64,000 nt of DNA from Methylomonas methanica (GCF_001644035.1 NZ_LUUG01000133.1:1-64000); one strand, 5' to 3'; counted from the stretch's first letter, positions 25,918 to 34,387 are shown. Made by a program: numbers and translations. The notes: generated from the sequence alone by a model not told the origin.

Positions 25918-25951
25918 AAAAAAAGCCTCTACCGTAATCAGCGGTAGAGGC
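25918..25951 (-). terminator. Strong Rho-independent terminator
   Basis: On the minus strand, GCCTCTACCG-loop-CGGTAGAGGC (perfect 10-bp stem, 25925-25951) is followed by seven T. It lies about 50 bp after the small membrane protein gene at 25999-26160 and isolates it from the next gene. Confidence 0.9.
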
Positions 25952-25998
25952 CATAGAGTGTCGCGGCCAGGAGGAGCCGCTAAGAGGTCACACAAAAA

Positions 25999-26160
25999 CT
26001 ATATATGAGCGGGCATAGCCAAATTCAAGTTGCTGGCTAAGGACGCAGTACCAAACAAGAGCGTGGACAGGATAAATTGACCAGACATAAAGCTCAGCAT
26101 GCCAATGACAAAAAACGTTCCGGTCATCGCGTCTCTGTATAAGCTTTTTGAAGTATTCAT
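25999..26160 (-). CDS. 53-residue single-helix membrane peptide
   Basis: A short frame starting ATG at 26160 with AGGTG eight bases upstream and stopping at 25999. The peptide has a polar head (NTSKSLYRDAM), a strongly hydrophobic middle (TGTFFVIGMLSFMSGQFILS) and a small-residue tail (ASLASNLNLAMPAHI). It has its own promoter and a strong terminator, so it is a monocistronic small gene. The overlapping 77-codon frame 25988-26221 on the same strand has no support. Function unknown; holin-, toxin- or subunit-like roles are all possible. Confidence 0.7.
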   Translation of the reverse strand: MNTSKSLYRDAMTGTFFVIGMLSFMSGQFILSTLLFGTASLASNLNLAMPAHI

Positions 26161-26204
26161 CTGGTTCACCTTTTTGTGTTTGGTCGCTTTGTAAGCACGA
26201 CTTC

Positions 26205-26245
26205 ACTATAAACCCATCCATTAAATAAACAATTATGTGTTTATT
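26205..26245 (-). promoter_or_regulatory. Promoter with overlapping dyad for the 53-aa peptide
   Basis: Minus-strand -35 TTGTTT (26227-26232) and -10 TATAGT (26205-26210), spacer 16 bp. The -35 lies inside a perfect dyad AATAAACA-ATTATG-TGTTTATT at 26224-26245, suitable for a repressor. Confidence 0.6.
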
Positions 26246-26360
26246 GTTTTATTTGTTTCTTATTTAGAAACTATTTCGAGAGGCATTTGGGAGAAACGCG
26301 GCAATATCGGGATAATCAGCAATTTTTCTGATGTCGCGCAGCAGGTGCGGGAGTCAGATT

Positions 26361-26669
26361 TTATTCATTGTCTCCAGCCAATGCAGTGTCAACAGCTCGC
26401 AAAATGTAGTCGTTGTTACGAATATCCCGTGCGAGCGCCACAATCTCTTCATAGGCATAATTGTGCAAATTGAAGCTCATCTTGTCGATGCGATTGTCGT
26501 CAATGAATATGTCGAGTACCAACAGCACAGAGTTGTCGTACTGATCAGTGTTATCAAGCACCTTAACGCCGGCCACGATTCTCATGTGTTCATCGATGAC
26601 ATTGATGTATCGCAACGACGATAAATGTTCGATTTGTTCGGGAGTTAATACTTTGTTATGGGTCATCAT
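26361..26669 (-). CDS. Hypothetical small acidic protein
   Basis: A 102-residue acidic, cytosolic-looking protein with alternating beta and helix (EQIEHLSSLRYINVIDEHMRI, VLLVLDIFIDDNRIDKMSF, YAYEEIVALARDIRNNDYIL). No motif recognised and no strong ribosome site. Composition and regular secondary-structure pattern support a real gene. It is alone, upstream of the small membrane peptide in the same direction. Confidence 0.6.
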   Translation of the reverse strand: MMTHNKVLTPEQIEHLSSLRYINVIDEHMRIVAGVKVLDNTDQYDNSVLLVLDIFIDDNRIDKMSFNLHNYAYEEIVALARDIRNNDYILRAVDTALAGDNE

Positions 26670-27097
26670 GAATCTGAAATAGGGTCTGGGGCGCTTGCGG
26701 TTTAATTGAGAGCGTTCGTTCCAAAAAGCTTGGCTTCAAATACCAGCCAAGTGCTCCAACACGGATTATTGGGAATTGTAGACTCTACAAACTTCATGCC
26801 AGATATGTCGGTACAACTTGGTGGATGCGGAAATTCTTCCGTTACCTAACGCCTGGTTTTCAAAAAAGGCTATCTCTAAAGCTAACTCGCTCGTCATCGT
26901 CGGGGATAAAGCCCGATTTAACCGTGCCGTTTTATTGGTGTGCTACTTGCTTACTTAGTAAAAACTCATGTCCAAAGGGCTATTTTTGTAATGTTTACCT
27001 CAAACCATCCCACAATTGTTGCTGACTCCTGGACGACATCCGACCAGCAGCACCTTGCCTAGTGGTCATTGTCACGGCGAAGACGAGGAGATATCCC
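26670..27097. other. Intergenic region, nothing recognised
   Basis: Roughly 400 bp between divergent genes. A 66-codon frame at 26825-27025 has no ribosome site or domain. No tRNA-like or terminator structure seen. Confidence 0.4.
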
Positions 27098-27628
27098 TTG
27101 GATGACAAGTCTGCGGATGATGAAGAATGGGTCATCTGGAATGGCGCGCTCGGCCTCGTCACCACGGTGGTGATCCAGCGGGTCGAAGCGAGTGCTGGCG
27201 GTAGAATCGCCTGGCTGGATGAACCCTTCGACATGGTCGGCCCTTTCAGTTTCGACGAGCTAAACACGCACGGTCGAATCGCCTACGCCGCGTGTATCGT
27301 TATGTCGCGCCAGAGATGGCAAGACGACCAAGTGGAACTGCGGCGGGAGTCCCTGAAAATTCGCCGCGCCACAGAACAACGCATAAACGAAAAATTTGAG
27401 CGCCTTTATGGCGGCCAGCGCCGGCATCAAGTCAACCGCAAGCCATTGGACGAACGGCATCACCGTCAAACACTGAATCTGCCAATCGACGGGACGCTTG
27501 AATCATCGCAGATTAAAACAGCTTTTCGACGGCTGGCCCAAAAGGCCCATCCCGATGCCGGCGGCAGCAATGAACAGTTCATTCGCATTACGGAAGCACG
27601 CAATGCATTGCTGGCGCACATTTCGTGA
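27098..27628 (+). CDS. Protein with C-terminal J domain
   Basis: About 176 residues if the TTG at 27098 is used, which has GAGGAG seven bases upstream; a GTG at 27062 without such a site would add 12. The first half is beta-rich (EEWVIWNGALGLVTTVVI, GGRIAWLDEPFDMVGPFSF), the middle is a long charged helix, and the last 50 residues form a J domain with KTAFRRLAQKAHPDAGGS, including the HPD tripeptide. It probably recruits a DnaK-type chaperone to a client bound by the N-terminal part. Confidence 0.75.
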   Translation: MDDKSADDEEWVIWNGALGLVTTVVIQRVEASAGGRIAWLDEPFDMVGPFSFDELNTHGRIAYAACIVMSRQRWQDDQVELRRESLKIRRATEQRINEKFERLYGGQRRHQVNRKPLDERHHRQTLNLPIDGTLESSQIKTAFRRLAQKAHPDAGGSNEQFIRITEARNALLAHIS

Positions 27629-27721
27629 TTGCTACCAAGAATCTGGATTTACGTTTGTGGATATCACCTAATTCAAAGTACCGGCCACTTGGCGAGGTTT
27701 TATGATGGTCATCGTAAAAGC

Positions 27722-28006
27722 TCACGGCGCGCAACTAACCACCAGTTCATCACTGTATTGACCCACCTCCATGTCTTTCAACACATAAACCGCCGTATAA
27801 CGGCGCAGCTCCGGCTTTCCGGCAACCAATAACGGACGGTTATCCACATAGCGGGTCTGGGTATCGCGCGCCAGAAACACAAATTCGCTTTCATTCTCGC
27901 GCTGGGAATAGATATTGATGCCGTCGCTTTTAAATTTTTGAAAACTCAACACCACATTACCGCAGGTCTGATCGGCAGCCTTCAGCACCGGTTTGGCATC
28001 AGTTAT
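27722..28006 (-). pseudogene. C-terminal fragment of a fibronectin III-like protein
   Basis: An open stretch of about 95 codons ending DELVVSCAP. The text GINIYSQRENESEFVFLARDT and YVDNRPLLVAGKPELRRYTAVYVL has the beta-sandwich rhythm of an FnIII-like C-terminal domain seen in large bacterial surface or hypothetical proteins. An in-frame TGA at 28007 cuts off anything upstream and there is only a GTG at 27988 without ribosome site, so this looks like a decayed tail. Confidence 0.5.
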
Positions 28007-28246
28007 TCATTAGTCACTATATTTTTTATTGCGGCGATAATAGGGAAATATGGTCATCGAAGTAGCCGTCCTTTAACCCAGCAAGAGATTGCCGCAATTC
28101 AACAGATTCAGCAGGATATGAGGGATTTTAAAAATGGGAAGAAAGATTTTTATACAGACGACGATGACTTGAACCAGCGTGTGAAAATACTTGAGGAACA
28201 AGAAGATATGGAAAAAGACCCAACTGAACTTTATTTTAGAAGATAG
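27938..28246 (+). CDS. Doubtful ORF, possible truncated membrane protein
   Basis: The open frame overlaps the fragment on the other strand. Its informative part begins near 28000: one membrane helix (SYSLVTIFFIAAIIG), then an acidic helical region with DDDDLNQRVKILEEQEDMEKD. The layout recalls PspB-like phage-shock proteins but no motif proves it. No good start codon stands before the helix, so the 5' end may have been lost in the same rearrangement. Confidence 0.35.
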   Translation: MKTQHHITAGLIGSLQHRFGISYSLVTIFFIAAIIGKYGHRSSRPLTQQEIAAIQQIQQDMRDFKNGKKDFYTDDDDLNQRVKILEEQEDMEKDPTELYFRR

Positions 28247-28429
28247 CAATCTCGGTTAAAACCCAAATGATTTTTTTGATTCAAATTAATTCAGAAAGTA
28301 CATATTAAGGGAAAGCAGTAAGCCGGGGCGAAAGTGGGGATTGTTGACAAGTTTTCTGACTCTGTGGACTTTCCCAAAATCATGCTCACTTGAGAAAGAT
28401 ACTTATAACTTGTTGATTTACAATGCTGA

Positions 28430-28458
28430 TTGTGTTAAGCATAATTCTTTATTATAAT
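28430..28458 (+). promoter_or_regulatory. sigma-70 promoter of sodB
   Basis: -35 TTGTGT (28430-28435) and a perfect -10 TATAAT (28453-28458) with a 17-bp spacer, giving a start near 28465 and a leader of about 65 nt before sodB. Confidence 0.8.
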
Positions 28459-28466
28459 GCTGGGTA

Positions 28467-28497
28467 ATTAGGTTCGGGCTATAAGTCCGTACCTAAT
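28467..28497 (+). promoter_or_regulatory. 5'-terminal mRNA hairpin of sodB
   Basis: ATTAGGT (28467-28473) pairs with ACCTAAT (28491-28497), with further CGG/CCG pairing inside. It would sit at the very 5' end of the sodB transcript, where such hairpins slow mRNA decay or form a regulatory site. Confidence 0.5.
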
Positions 28498-28531
28498 CAC
28501 TGCTGCTGTTCAATCAATCTGGAGAATAAAG

Positions 28532-29113
28532 ATGGCTTTTGAATTACCTGCATTACCGTACGCAAAAGACGCATTGGCGCCGCACATTTCCGCAGAAACG
28601 ATCGAATTCCACTACGGCAAACATCACCAAACTTATGTCACCAATCTGAACAATCTGGTTCCCGGCACTGAGTTTGAAGGCTTGTCTCTGGAAGAGATCG
28701 TGAAAAAATCCTCTGGCGGCGTATTCAACAACGCAGCGCAAATCTGGAACCACACTTTCTATTGGAACAGCCTGTCTCCCAACGGTGGCGGCGAACCTAC
28801 CGGTGGTCTGGCGAATGCCATTGAGAGAACTTTTGGTTCTTTCGAGAAATTCAAAGAAGAATTCACCAAATGCGCGGTTACCACTTTCGGCTCAGGTTGG
28901 GCGTGGTTGGTGAAAAACGATAAAGGCGGTCTGGAACTGGTTAGCACCAGCAACGCCGGTTGCCCGTTAACTGCCGGCCAAACGCCGTTGTTGACTTGCG
29001 ATGTTTGGGAACACGCTTATTACATCGATTTCCGCAATCTGCGTCCTAAATATCTGGAAGCATTCTGGGCATTGGTTAACTGGGAATTCGCCAGCGCCAA
29101 CTACGAAGCTTAA
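28532..29113 (+). CDS. sodB: Superoxide dismutase [Fe]
   Basis: A 193-residue cytosolic Fe-SOD converting superoxide to oxygen and peroxide. Metal ligands are H27, H74, D157 and H161; the iron-type signature Q70 in [13 protein letters not shown] is present. The N-terminus [18 protein letters not shown] is canonical. TGGAG lies before the ATG. It has a strong promoter, a leader hairpin and its own terminator, so it is a single-gene unit. Confidence 0.97.
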   Translation: MAFELPALPYAKDALAPHISAETIEFHYGKHHQTYVTNLNNLVPGTEFEGLSLEEIVKKSSGGVFNNAAQIWNHTFYWNSLSPNGGGEPTGGLANAIERTFGSFEKFKEEFTKCAVTTFGSGWAWLVKNDKGGLELVSTSNAGCPLTAGQTPLLTCDVWEHAYYIDFRNLRPKYLEAFWALVNWEFASANYEA

Positions 29114-29122
29114 GCACTAATC

Positions 29123-29165
29123 GAGTGCGGGTGAGCGTCCTCATAAGCTCTACCGCACTCTTTCA
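29123..29165 (+). terminator. Terminator after sodB
   Basis: GAGTGCGG..GAGC pairs with GCTC..CCGCACTC (29123-29160; two internal mismatches), followed by TTTC. Starts about ten bases after the sodB stop. Confidence 0.75.
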
Positions 29166-29632
29166 CAGTTTTCCCGATGGGCAGCTTTTTAGCGAAAAAC
29201 TTGCTTTGCACTTTTCGCTGGCGCCCCTGTCATCAGAACGGAGCATTCTGCTCAATCTCAATATTGGAAGTCAGGCAACGGAAAAGCTTTGATTCCGACC
29301 CCGCGGCACCGGTTTTAGCTAGCCTTTGAGTGTAGTTAAACTCTGTTCGCCTTCGATTGATTGCAGCGAGTCTTCAGCGATCGTCTGCCTGTTAAGCCCA
29401 CCCAGCAAAATCACTAGTCACACCGCTGCCATTTTCGGCGCAACGTTCAGTCCGCGCTGTTTTCCCTGTTTCCGCCTCAGGCAGCTAACAGCGAGCGCCG
29501 CAGTCACGAGCCAGTCAGTAATAGCTTATTTTGTTTACCCCACCAGTCAGCGCAATTCCTTACATAGCCGAATGTTGCGTGGCAACTACCCTCGCATCAG
29601 CGCGCGAGCAAGAATTGGTTGATTCTTTCGAT
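29166..29632. other. Intergenic region upstream of the Zur box
   Basis: About 470 bp with no convincing gene. A 98-codon frame at 29326-29622 is Cys/Ser/Leu-rich without start signals. The region just left of the Zur box presumably holds the -35/-10 of the zinc operon, but I cannot place it with confidence. Confidence 0.4.
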
Positions 29633-29649
29633 ATGTTATATTATAACAT
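29633..29649. promoter_or_regulatory. Zur box (zinc uptake regulator operator)
   Basis: ATGTTATA-T-TATAACAT, a perfect 17-bp palindrome, matches the proteobacterial Zur consensus (GAAATGTTATANTATAACATTTC core) almost base for base. It lies about 75 bp before the first gene of the PEP-CTERM / TonB receptor locus. Confidence 0.88.
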
Positions 29650-29721
29650 TCGCTGCCGGATTGTGATCTGCTTAACAGAATGTCCGGCCAATGTGTGATC
29701 AATCAATTTTTGGAGAGTGTT

Positions 29722-30441
29722 ATGGGCTATCAATGGTTAAAGCCGACATTTGTGTTGGTATTAGGTTTGAACATTTCAGTAAGTTTTGCGGCAGACCAGC
29801 ATCAGGGTGATATTCAGCCCTGGAAAGTAGGTAGTCAGGTCTTTACCAATGGCGACGTGTTTGAGGCGGATTTTGGAGACTTGCCCGGTGGCGCATACCG
29901 CACCGACGATCCGGGATTCGATGCCGATACAGCTTTAGGTGCTTTTGGCGCTGGAAATTGGCTACGGTTTCAAGGGCTCGATTCACTCAAATTCTGGAAC
30001 GGATCTTCCTGGTCAAACACTGTGCTTAACGGGGAGCATATTGAATTTGAAGACGTCCTCGGCAATGTAGCAACCTTCAGCACGAGCGGCGTGACAAATG
30101 CTATAGGGGTAATCGATCAACTTGATAGTGCTGGGGATCTACATTCGCATCTTGACATGTCGATTCGCAATGCCGGCAATTCGTTGGGCGGCAGTGTGGG
30201 GGCCTATTGGGTCACTTTGCAACTATTCGAAACAGCGCCCGACTCTCTGGTGCCGGTTTCAGCAGCCTCCGCACCGTTTTCTATCATTTTCAATCGCGGA
30301 CTGGCCTCGGCAGATTTTGAAACCGCCGTGTCTGCTACCTTGGCCGCTGTACCGGTGCCTTCTGCAGTTTGGTTGTTTGGGTCGGCGCTTTTCGGCTTAG
30401 TGTCGGCCGGACGCCGCCGTTTAGAGCGTGTTGCCGCCTAA
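29722..30441 (+). CDS. All3515-family Zur-regulated PEP-CTERM protein
   Basis: A 239-residue exported protein: signal peptide (YQWLKPTFVLVLGLNISVSFA), a beta-rich domain with DLHSHLDM (H at about 141 and 143) and FSIIFNRGLASADFETA, and a PEP-CTERM sorting tail VPVPSAVWLFGSALFGL followed by RRR. The ATG at 29722 has GGAG upstream. All3515-type proteins are known as Zur-repressed in cyanobacteria; here the Zur box just upstream agrees. It may bind or present zinc at the surface (inference). Confidence 0.85.
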   Translation: MGYQWLKPTFVLVLGLNISVSFAADQHQGDIQPWKVGSQVFTNGDVFEADFGDLPGGAYRTDDPGFDADTALGAFGAGNWLRFQGLDSLKFWNGSSWSNTVLNGEHIEFEDVLGNVATFSTSGVTNAIGVIDQLDSAGDLHSHLDMSIRNAGNSLGGSVGAYWVTLQLFETAPDSLVPVSAASAPFSIIFNRGLASADFETAVSATLAAVPVPSAVWLFGSALFGLVSAGRRRLERVAA

Positions 30442-30535
30442 GCTACAACCAATCATCAATCCGCGTGTAGGTATTGTCGGGTGCCATCAAACGCCCGGCA
30501 AAGCCGAATATAGTGACTGATGCCAGGACTAATAC

Positions 30536-32797
30536 ATGAGAATTCGTTTAAGGCCAGCGCGTAGAGCTTTGATCTCGCTCTGTTTGATTACCACTACCCT
30601 AGCTAACTCGAATATCGCAAGCGCCGAAACAGCTCCCCAGAGCAAGGACGAGGCCGAGGGCATCGAAGAGGTTACAGGGACGCTGGAAACTGTAGAGGTC
30701 GTAGGCAAAGTGTTTCATACACAGCAATCTCCGCAAGAATCCACGATCAAAGGGGATGCCCTGTATCTGCAACAAGCCGATACCCTAGGCAAAACGCTGG
30801 AAAGCCAACTCGGCGTTGCCAATGCGTCGTTTGGCCCCGGGGTGGGTGTTCCGGTGATTCGCGGCTTGAGCGGCTCTCGGGTTCGTATCATGCAGGATGG
30901 AATCGGCAGCCACGACGCCTCTACCATCAGCCCTGACCACGCGGTCGCCATCGAACCACTATTTGCCGAACAAATCGACATAGTGCGGGGACCAGATACC
31001 ATTCGGTATGGCGGAAGTGCAATCGGCGGCATGGTCAATGTCAAGGACAATCGCATTCCGGAGCGGGTGCCGACAAATCCGGTGGAAGGCGCAGTGGAAA
31101 GCCGCTTCGACACCAACGCCGATGGCAACAATTCGGCGTTCAAACTGGATCTCGGTGAAAACATGATAGCCCTAAGGTTAGGCGGTTTCTATCGTCATCG
31201 AAACGATACGGAGATCCCCGCAGAAGCGATTGATGCTGACGCAATTCAAGCGCAATTCGGTTTAAGCAATATTCTCAACGCAGAAAAGACCATTCCTAAC
31301 ACAGATAGCGAGAGTTCCGGCGGCTCGGTGGGCTTATCGTGGTTAGGCGAATCGGGGATGGCTGGTATGTCTGCCAGCCATTACAGCAATCGCTACGGCA
31401 TACCCAAGGGTAGCCACGGTATTGATCCCACCCATTTAGACGGCCTGGAATTGATATTACCGGAGATTGACATTAGCGGTTTTGAGGACATATTGGGCCC
31501 GGAAGCACTCAATCCCAGTATCCGGATAGGGATGATCCAGAACCGCTATGATTTCAAGAGCGAATGGTATCCGGCTATCCCCGGCATTGAGCGCTTGGCT
31601 TTTCGTTATGGCATCGTCGACTACGAACATACCGAATTTGAAGGTGGCCAACCCTTCACTGTTTTCAATAACCAAGCGGCGGAAGGTCGTTTCGAAATCG
31701 ATCATAAGCTGTTCGACAATTTCACCGGTACTTTCGGCGCACAGTGGTTGGATAGAGACTTTTCCGCGCTGGGCGTTGAAACGTTCGTCCCGCAAACCCG
31801 TAGCGACACCTTAGGCCTATTCACCTTACAAAAACTTAAGCTGGCTTCATGGACCTTAGAGGCTGGACTGCGAACCGAACGCATCCGTATCGATCCTTTA
31901 GCCAAATCCTTGAGATTCCCCGCACCACCCAATCAGCCAGCTGTCTACCCTGATGTAGCCCTACCCAACGATCTGAGTTTCCGCGCTGATTCAGCGTCTC
32001 TGTCGGCACGCTGGGATGTGCTGGATAGCGCCAGCCTGACCTTGGCATTGAGCCGAGCTAAGCGAGCCCCGGATATTCAAGAGTTATTAGCGTTGGGGCC
32101 GCACTTGTCGACACGCAGTTTTGAAGCCGGCAATGTGCAACTGGACAACGAAACCGTCAACATGGCTGATCTGGGTTTTGACTGGCGCTCAAACAGGTTG
32201 GCAGCCAAAGCCAATGCTTATTACAACTGGACTGAAAACTACATCTATCAAAAGATAGACCCGGGTGGTTTTTACAACTATCACGAGTCACAGTTTTACT
32301 CTGAGTGTGTCAGCACTGCCGATTGCCTACCCATTTATGCTTATGACCAGCGAAATGCGCTGTTCGTAGGCTATGAAGCCGAGGCGCAAGCCACTTTAGC
32401 AGACACTCAGTTCGGGCAACTGAAACTGACGCTGTTTTCCGATTGGGTCAGAGGCCAATTCGCCAATGGTGATCGGGCGGACGTGCCGCGTCTGCCACCG
32501 CTACGATTCGGTGCGGAAATAGGCTTTGGCGATTCTCTGTGGAATATGTCCTTGCGGTACACCCGTGGCGAAGCACAAAACCACCCTGGCGCCAGCGAGA
32601 CGGCTACGGCCGGTTATCACTTGCTCAACGCCAGCGCGGATTATCACTGGAAAAGCCTGGAACCGCTGGATTTCTGGTTGTTCGCCAAAGCATCCAATTT
32701 GTTAAATCAAGAGATACGCAGTTCGGTGTCGTTTCTGCGCAGTTTCGCCCCGGAGCCGGGGCGTAGCGTTGTAATTGGCTTTCGGGCCACTTTTTAA
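30536..32797 (+). CDS. znuD: TonB-dependent outer-membrane receptor, ZnuD-like
   Basis: A 753-residue receptor with signal peptide, plug domain and 22-strand-type barrel ending in an aromatic F (VVIGFRATF). The plug text FGPGVGVPVIRGLSGSRVRIMQDG and SPDHAVAIEPLFAEQIDIVRGPDTIRYGG is the ZnuD subtype known from Neisseria for zinc and haem uptake. It follows the Zur-controlled PEP-CTERM gene by 94 bp, and the third gene of the locus begins 25 bp after. Import needs TonB-ExbB-ExbD, not in the window. Confidence 0.9.
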   Translation: MRIRLRPARRALISLCLITTTLANSNIASAETAPQSKDEAEGIEEVTGTLETVEVVGKVFHTQQSPQESTIKGDALYLQQADTLGKTLESQLGVANASFGPGVGVPVIRGLSGSRVRIMQDGIGSHDASTISPDHAVAIEPLFAEQIDIVRGPDTIRYGGSAIGGMVNVKDNRIPERVPTNPVEGAVESRFDTNADGNNSAFKLDLGENMIALRLGGFYRHRNDTEIPAEAIDADAIQAQFGLSNILNAEKTIPNTDSESSGGSVGLSWLGESGMAGMSASHYSNRYGIPKGSHGIDPTHLDGLELILPEIDISGFEDILGPEALNPSIRIGMIQNRYDFKSEWYPAIPGIERLAFRYGIVDYEHTEFEGGQPFTVFNNQAAEGRFEIDHKLFDNFTGTFGAQWLDRDFSALGVETFVPQTRSDTLGLFTLQKLKLASWTLEAGLRTERIRIDPLAKSLRFPAPPNQPAVYPDVALPNDLSFRADSASLSARWDVLDSASLTLALSRAKRAPDIQELLALGPHLSTRSFEAGNVQLDNETVNMADLGFDWRSNRLAAKANAYYNWTENYIYQKIDPGGFYNYHESQFYSECVSTADCLPIYAYDQRNALFVGYEAEAQATLADTQFGQLKLTLFSDWVRGQFANGDRADVPRLPPLRFGAEIGFGDSLWNMSLRYTRGEAQNHPGASETATAGYHLLNASADYHWKSLEPLDFWLFAKASNLLNQEIRSSVSFLRSFAPEPGRSVVIGFRATF

Positions 32798-32822
32798 TCT
32801 CCTCGGCAGGCTATCCAGCTAT

Positions 32823-34127
32823 ATGCCGAATAAATGGGAATTCAATACAGTGAACATTCGACAACTTATCAAAACAAGTCAATTAGGATTGATATTGCTG
32901 GCAGGTGTTAGCTCCAGCGCACATGCCGTGCATCTGGACGTGGAAGTTTGGGGTGATAGCGACAAAATGTCCGCTGGTTTCTGCCGCACTGCTGGCGCTG
33001 TAGGCTGTGATCTCGCTCAATTGATTGCCAGCTTGCAACTGCCACCCAATACGCTACCGACAGATGGTGCGACCGGCAAAATGATATTTTTGACCGATTT
33101 CCGCGATTTTGCGGGGGGGCCCAATAAAACCCCTAACCCTGGCTTCCAATCAGTACAGAATGCTTTAAACCCTGGAGAATTGATTCGCTATCGGGCGATC
33201 GGCATCCTGCAATATTGGGACACCAACAGCCGAACCTGGAATCCTGCTCCCGCCAACGTGCGTATAAAATTGGCCGGAGGTGTAGACCCCGGCTTGGTGA
33301 TTACTGATTACAACCAATGCGGTGGCCAACTGTTCTGTTTCGCCGGGACGGGCAATCAAAGCGCAGTCACCCTTTATCGCGGCACCGGGGTTTCCGGGAG
33401 TGCTGAGATGGTTGTTGATGCCGGCAACAATCAAGGTAGTATGCATACCCATTTGAACTGGTTTTTGGAGAATAATGCCGGCGTAATTGGTGGACCAATC
33501 GGGGCTTATATGTTGGAGATGCAAATACTTTCAAATCAGCGCAGCCATCCATCCGAATCGTTCTATGTGATGTTCAACGGCGGTCTGGCTCTGGCGGATT
33601 TTTCCGAAGCTTTGCTAGATCGTGTTAGTTCCTTTCCGGTAGCGCCGCCGTCATCGACTTTGCCGGTTATAGCTAGCGCCGGCGAGGATCGGGTTGCCCG
33701 GCTTGGCAGTACCATAGCACTTGATGCCAGTGCCAGTAGTGATCCGCAACCGGGCCCTAGTCCGTTGAGCTATAACTGGACGCAAACAGTGGGAACAGCG
33801 GTAAGCTTGGTCGGTGGTAATCAACAAACGGCGAACTTTCTGCCAAATGTGCCGGGCAACTATACGTTTAATCTAAGTGTCAGCGACGGTGCAACCACCA
33901 GTTACGATGAAGTGACTTATACGGTACCGAACATCGGCGATGTGGATTTAGATGGCGATATAGATCGTATCGACGTAGCTTTGATACTTTTGGGAGCTAC
34001 CCAAAGCCCTAATGCCGTCGCCAACGATGTCCGCGATTTGGATGGAAATGGCGTCATCACTAGTAATGACGCAAGTATTGCTAAAGTCCGATGCAGCTTA
34101 AGGCTTTGCTACCCTACGCGCCGCTAA
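32823..34127 (+). CDS. Second All3515-like exported protein with PKD and dockerin-like modules
   Basis: About 434 residues from ATG 32823; a GTG at 32850 is an alternative start giving the cleaner signal peptide NIRQLIKTSQLGLILLAGVS. Residues to about 265 repeat the All3515-like domain (SMHTHLNWFLEN, GAYMLEMQI, SFYVMFNGGLALADFSEAL). Then comes a PKD-like domain (LDASASSDPQPG, YNWTQTVGTAV) and a dockerin-like pair of calcium loops (DVDLDGDIDRID, DLDGNGVITSND), ending with two cysteines. Third gene of the zinc locus; the modules suggest surface docking. Confidence 0.8.
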   Translation: MPNKWEFNTVNIRQLIKTSQLGLILLAGVSSSAHAVHLDVEVWGDSDKMSAGFCRTAGAVGCDLAQLIASLQLPPNTLPTDGATGKMIFLTDFRDFAGGPNKTPNPGFQSVQNALNPGELIRYRAIGILQYWDTNSRTWNPAPANVRIKLAGGVDPGLVITDYNQCGGQLFCFAGTGNQSAVTLYRGTGVSGSAEMVVDAGNNQGSMHTHLNWFLENNAGVIGGPIGAYMLEMQILSNQRSHPSESFYVMFNGGLALADFSEALLDRVSSFPVAPPSSTLPVIASAGEDRVARLGSTIALDASASSDPQPGPSPLSYNWTQTVGTAVSLVGGNQQTANFLPNVPGNYTFNLSVSDGATTSYDEVTYTVPNIGDVDLDGDIDRIDVALILLGATQSPNAVANDVRDLDGNGVITSNDASIAKVRCSLRLCYPTRR

Positions 34128-34288
34128 TTAGGTCTTCGTGTACTGATAGAGTCGATAATATAAGGCTCATGCTTAGTGAGACGGCCTTGGTTATTGCTGG
34201 TATCCCGTTTGAGCTGCGCTTGTTGAAATCTCAGGGTCGTCGAAGATTTAAAAGCCTAAAAATCTTAAAGGAGCTTCTAAAATTCGTG

Positions 34289-34308
34289 ATTCCCGCTTAT
34301 GCGGGAAT
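34289..34308. repeat. REP-type hairpin
   Basis: ATTCCCGC-TTAT-GCGGGAAT, a perfect 8-bp stem, the same core as inside the MITE at 7074. Imperfect inverted text (TTAAAGGAGCTTCT at about 34265 and AGAAGCTTCCTTAA near 34366) flanks it, possibly the ends of a third element. Confidence 0.65.
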
Positions 34309-34387
34309 CTAGTTCGTTAATTTCACTGATCTTAAGATTCCGCAGAAGCCGCGACTATGAGTATCAGAAGCTTCCTTAAACCCACCT

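Noticed and set aside
25988-26221. 77-codon frame overlapping the small membrane peptide
   Set aside because: The alternative frame with ribosome site and a clean hydrophobic helix explains the region better.
29326-29622. 98-codon frame upstream of the Zur box
   Set aside because: Cys/Ser-rich, no ribosome site, ends near an operator; more likely non-coding.
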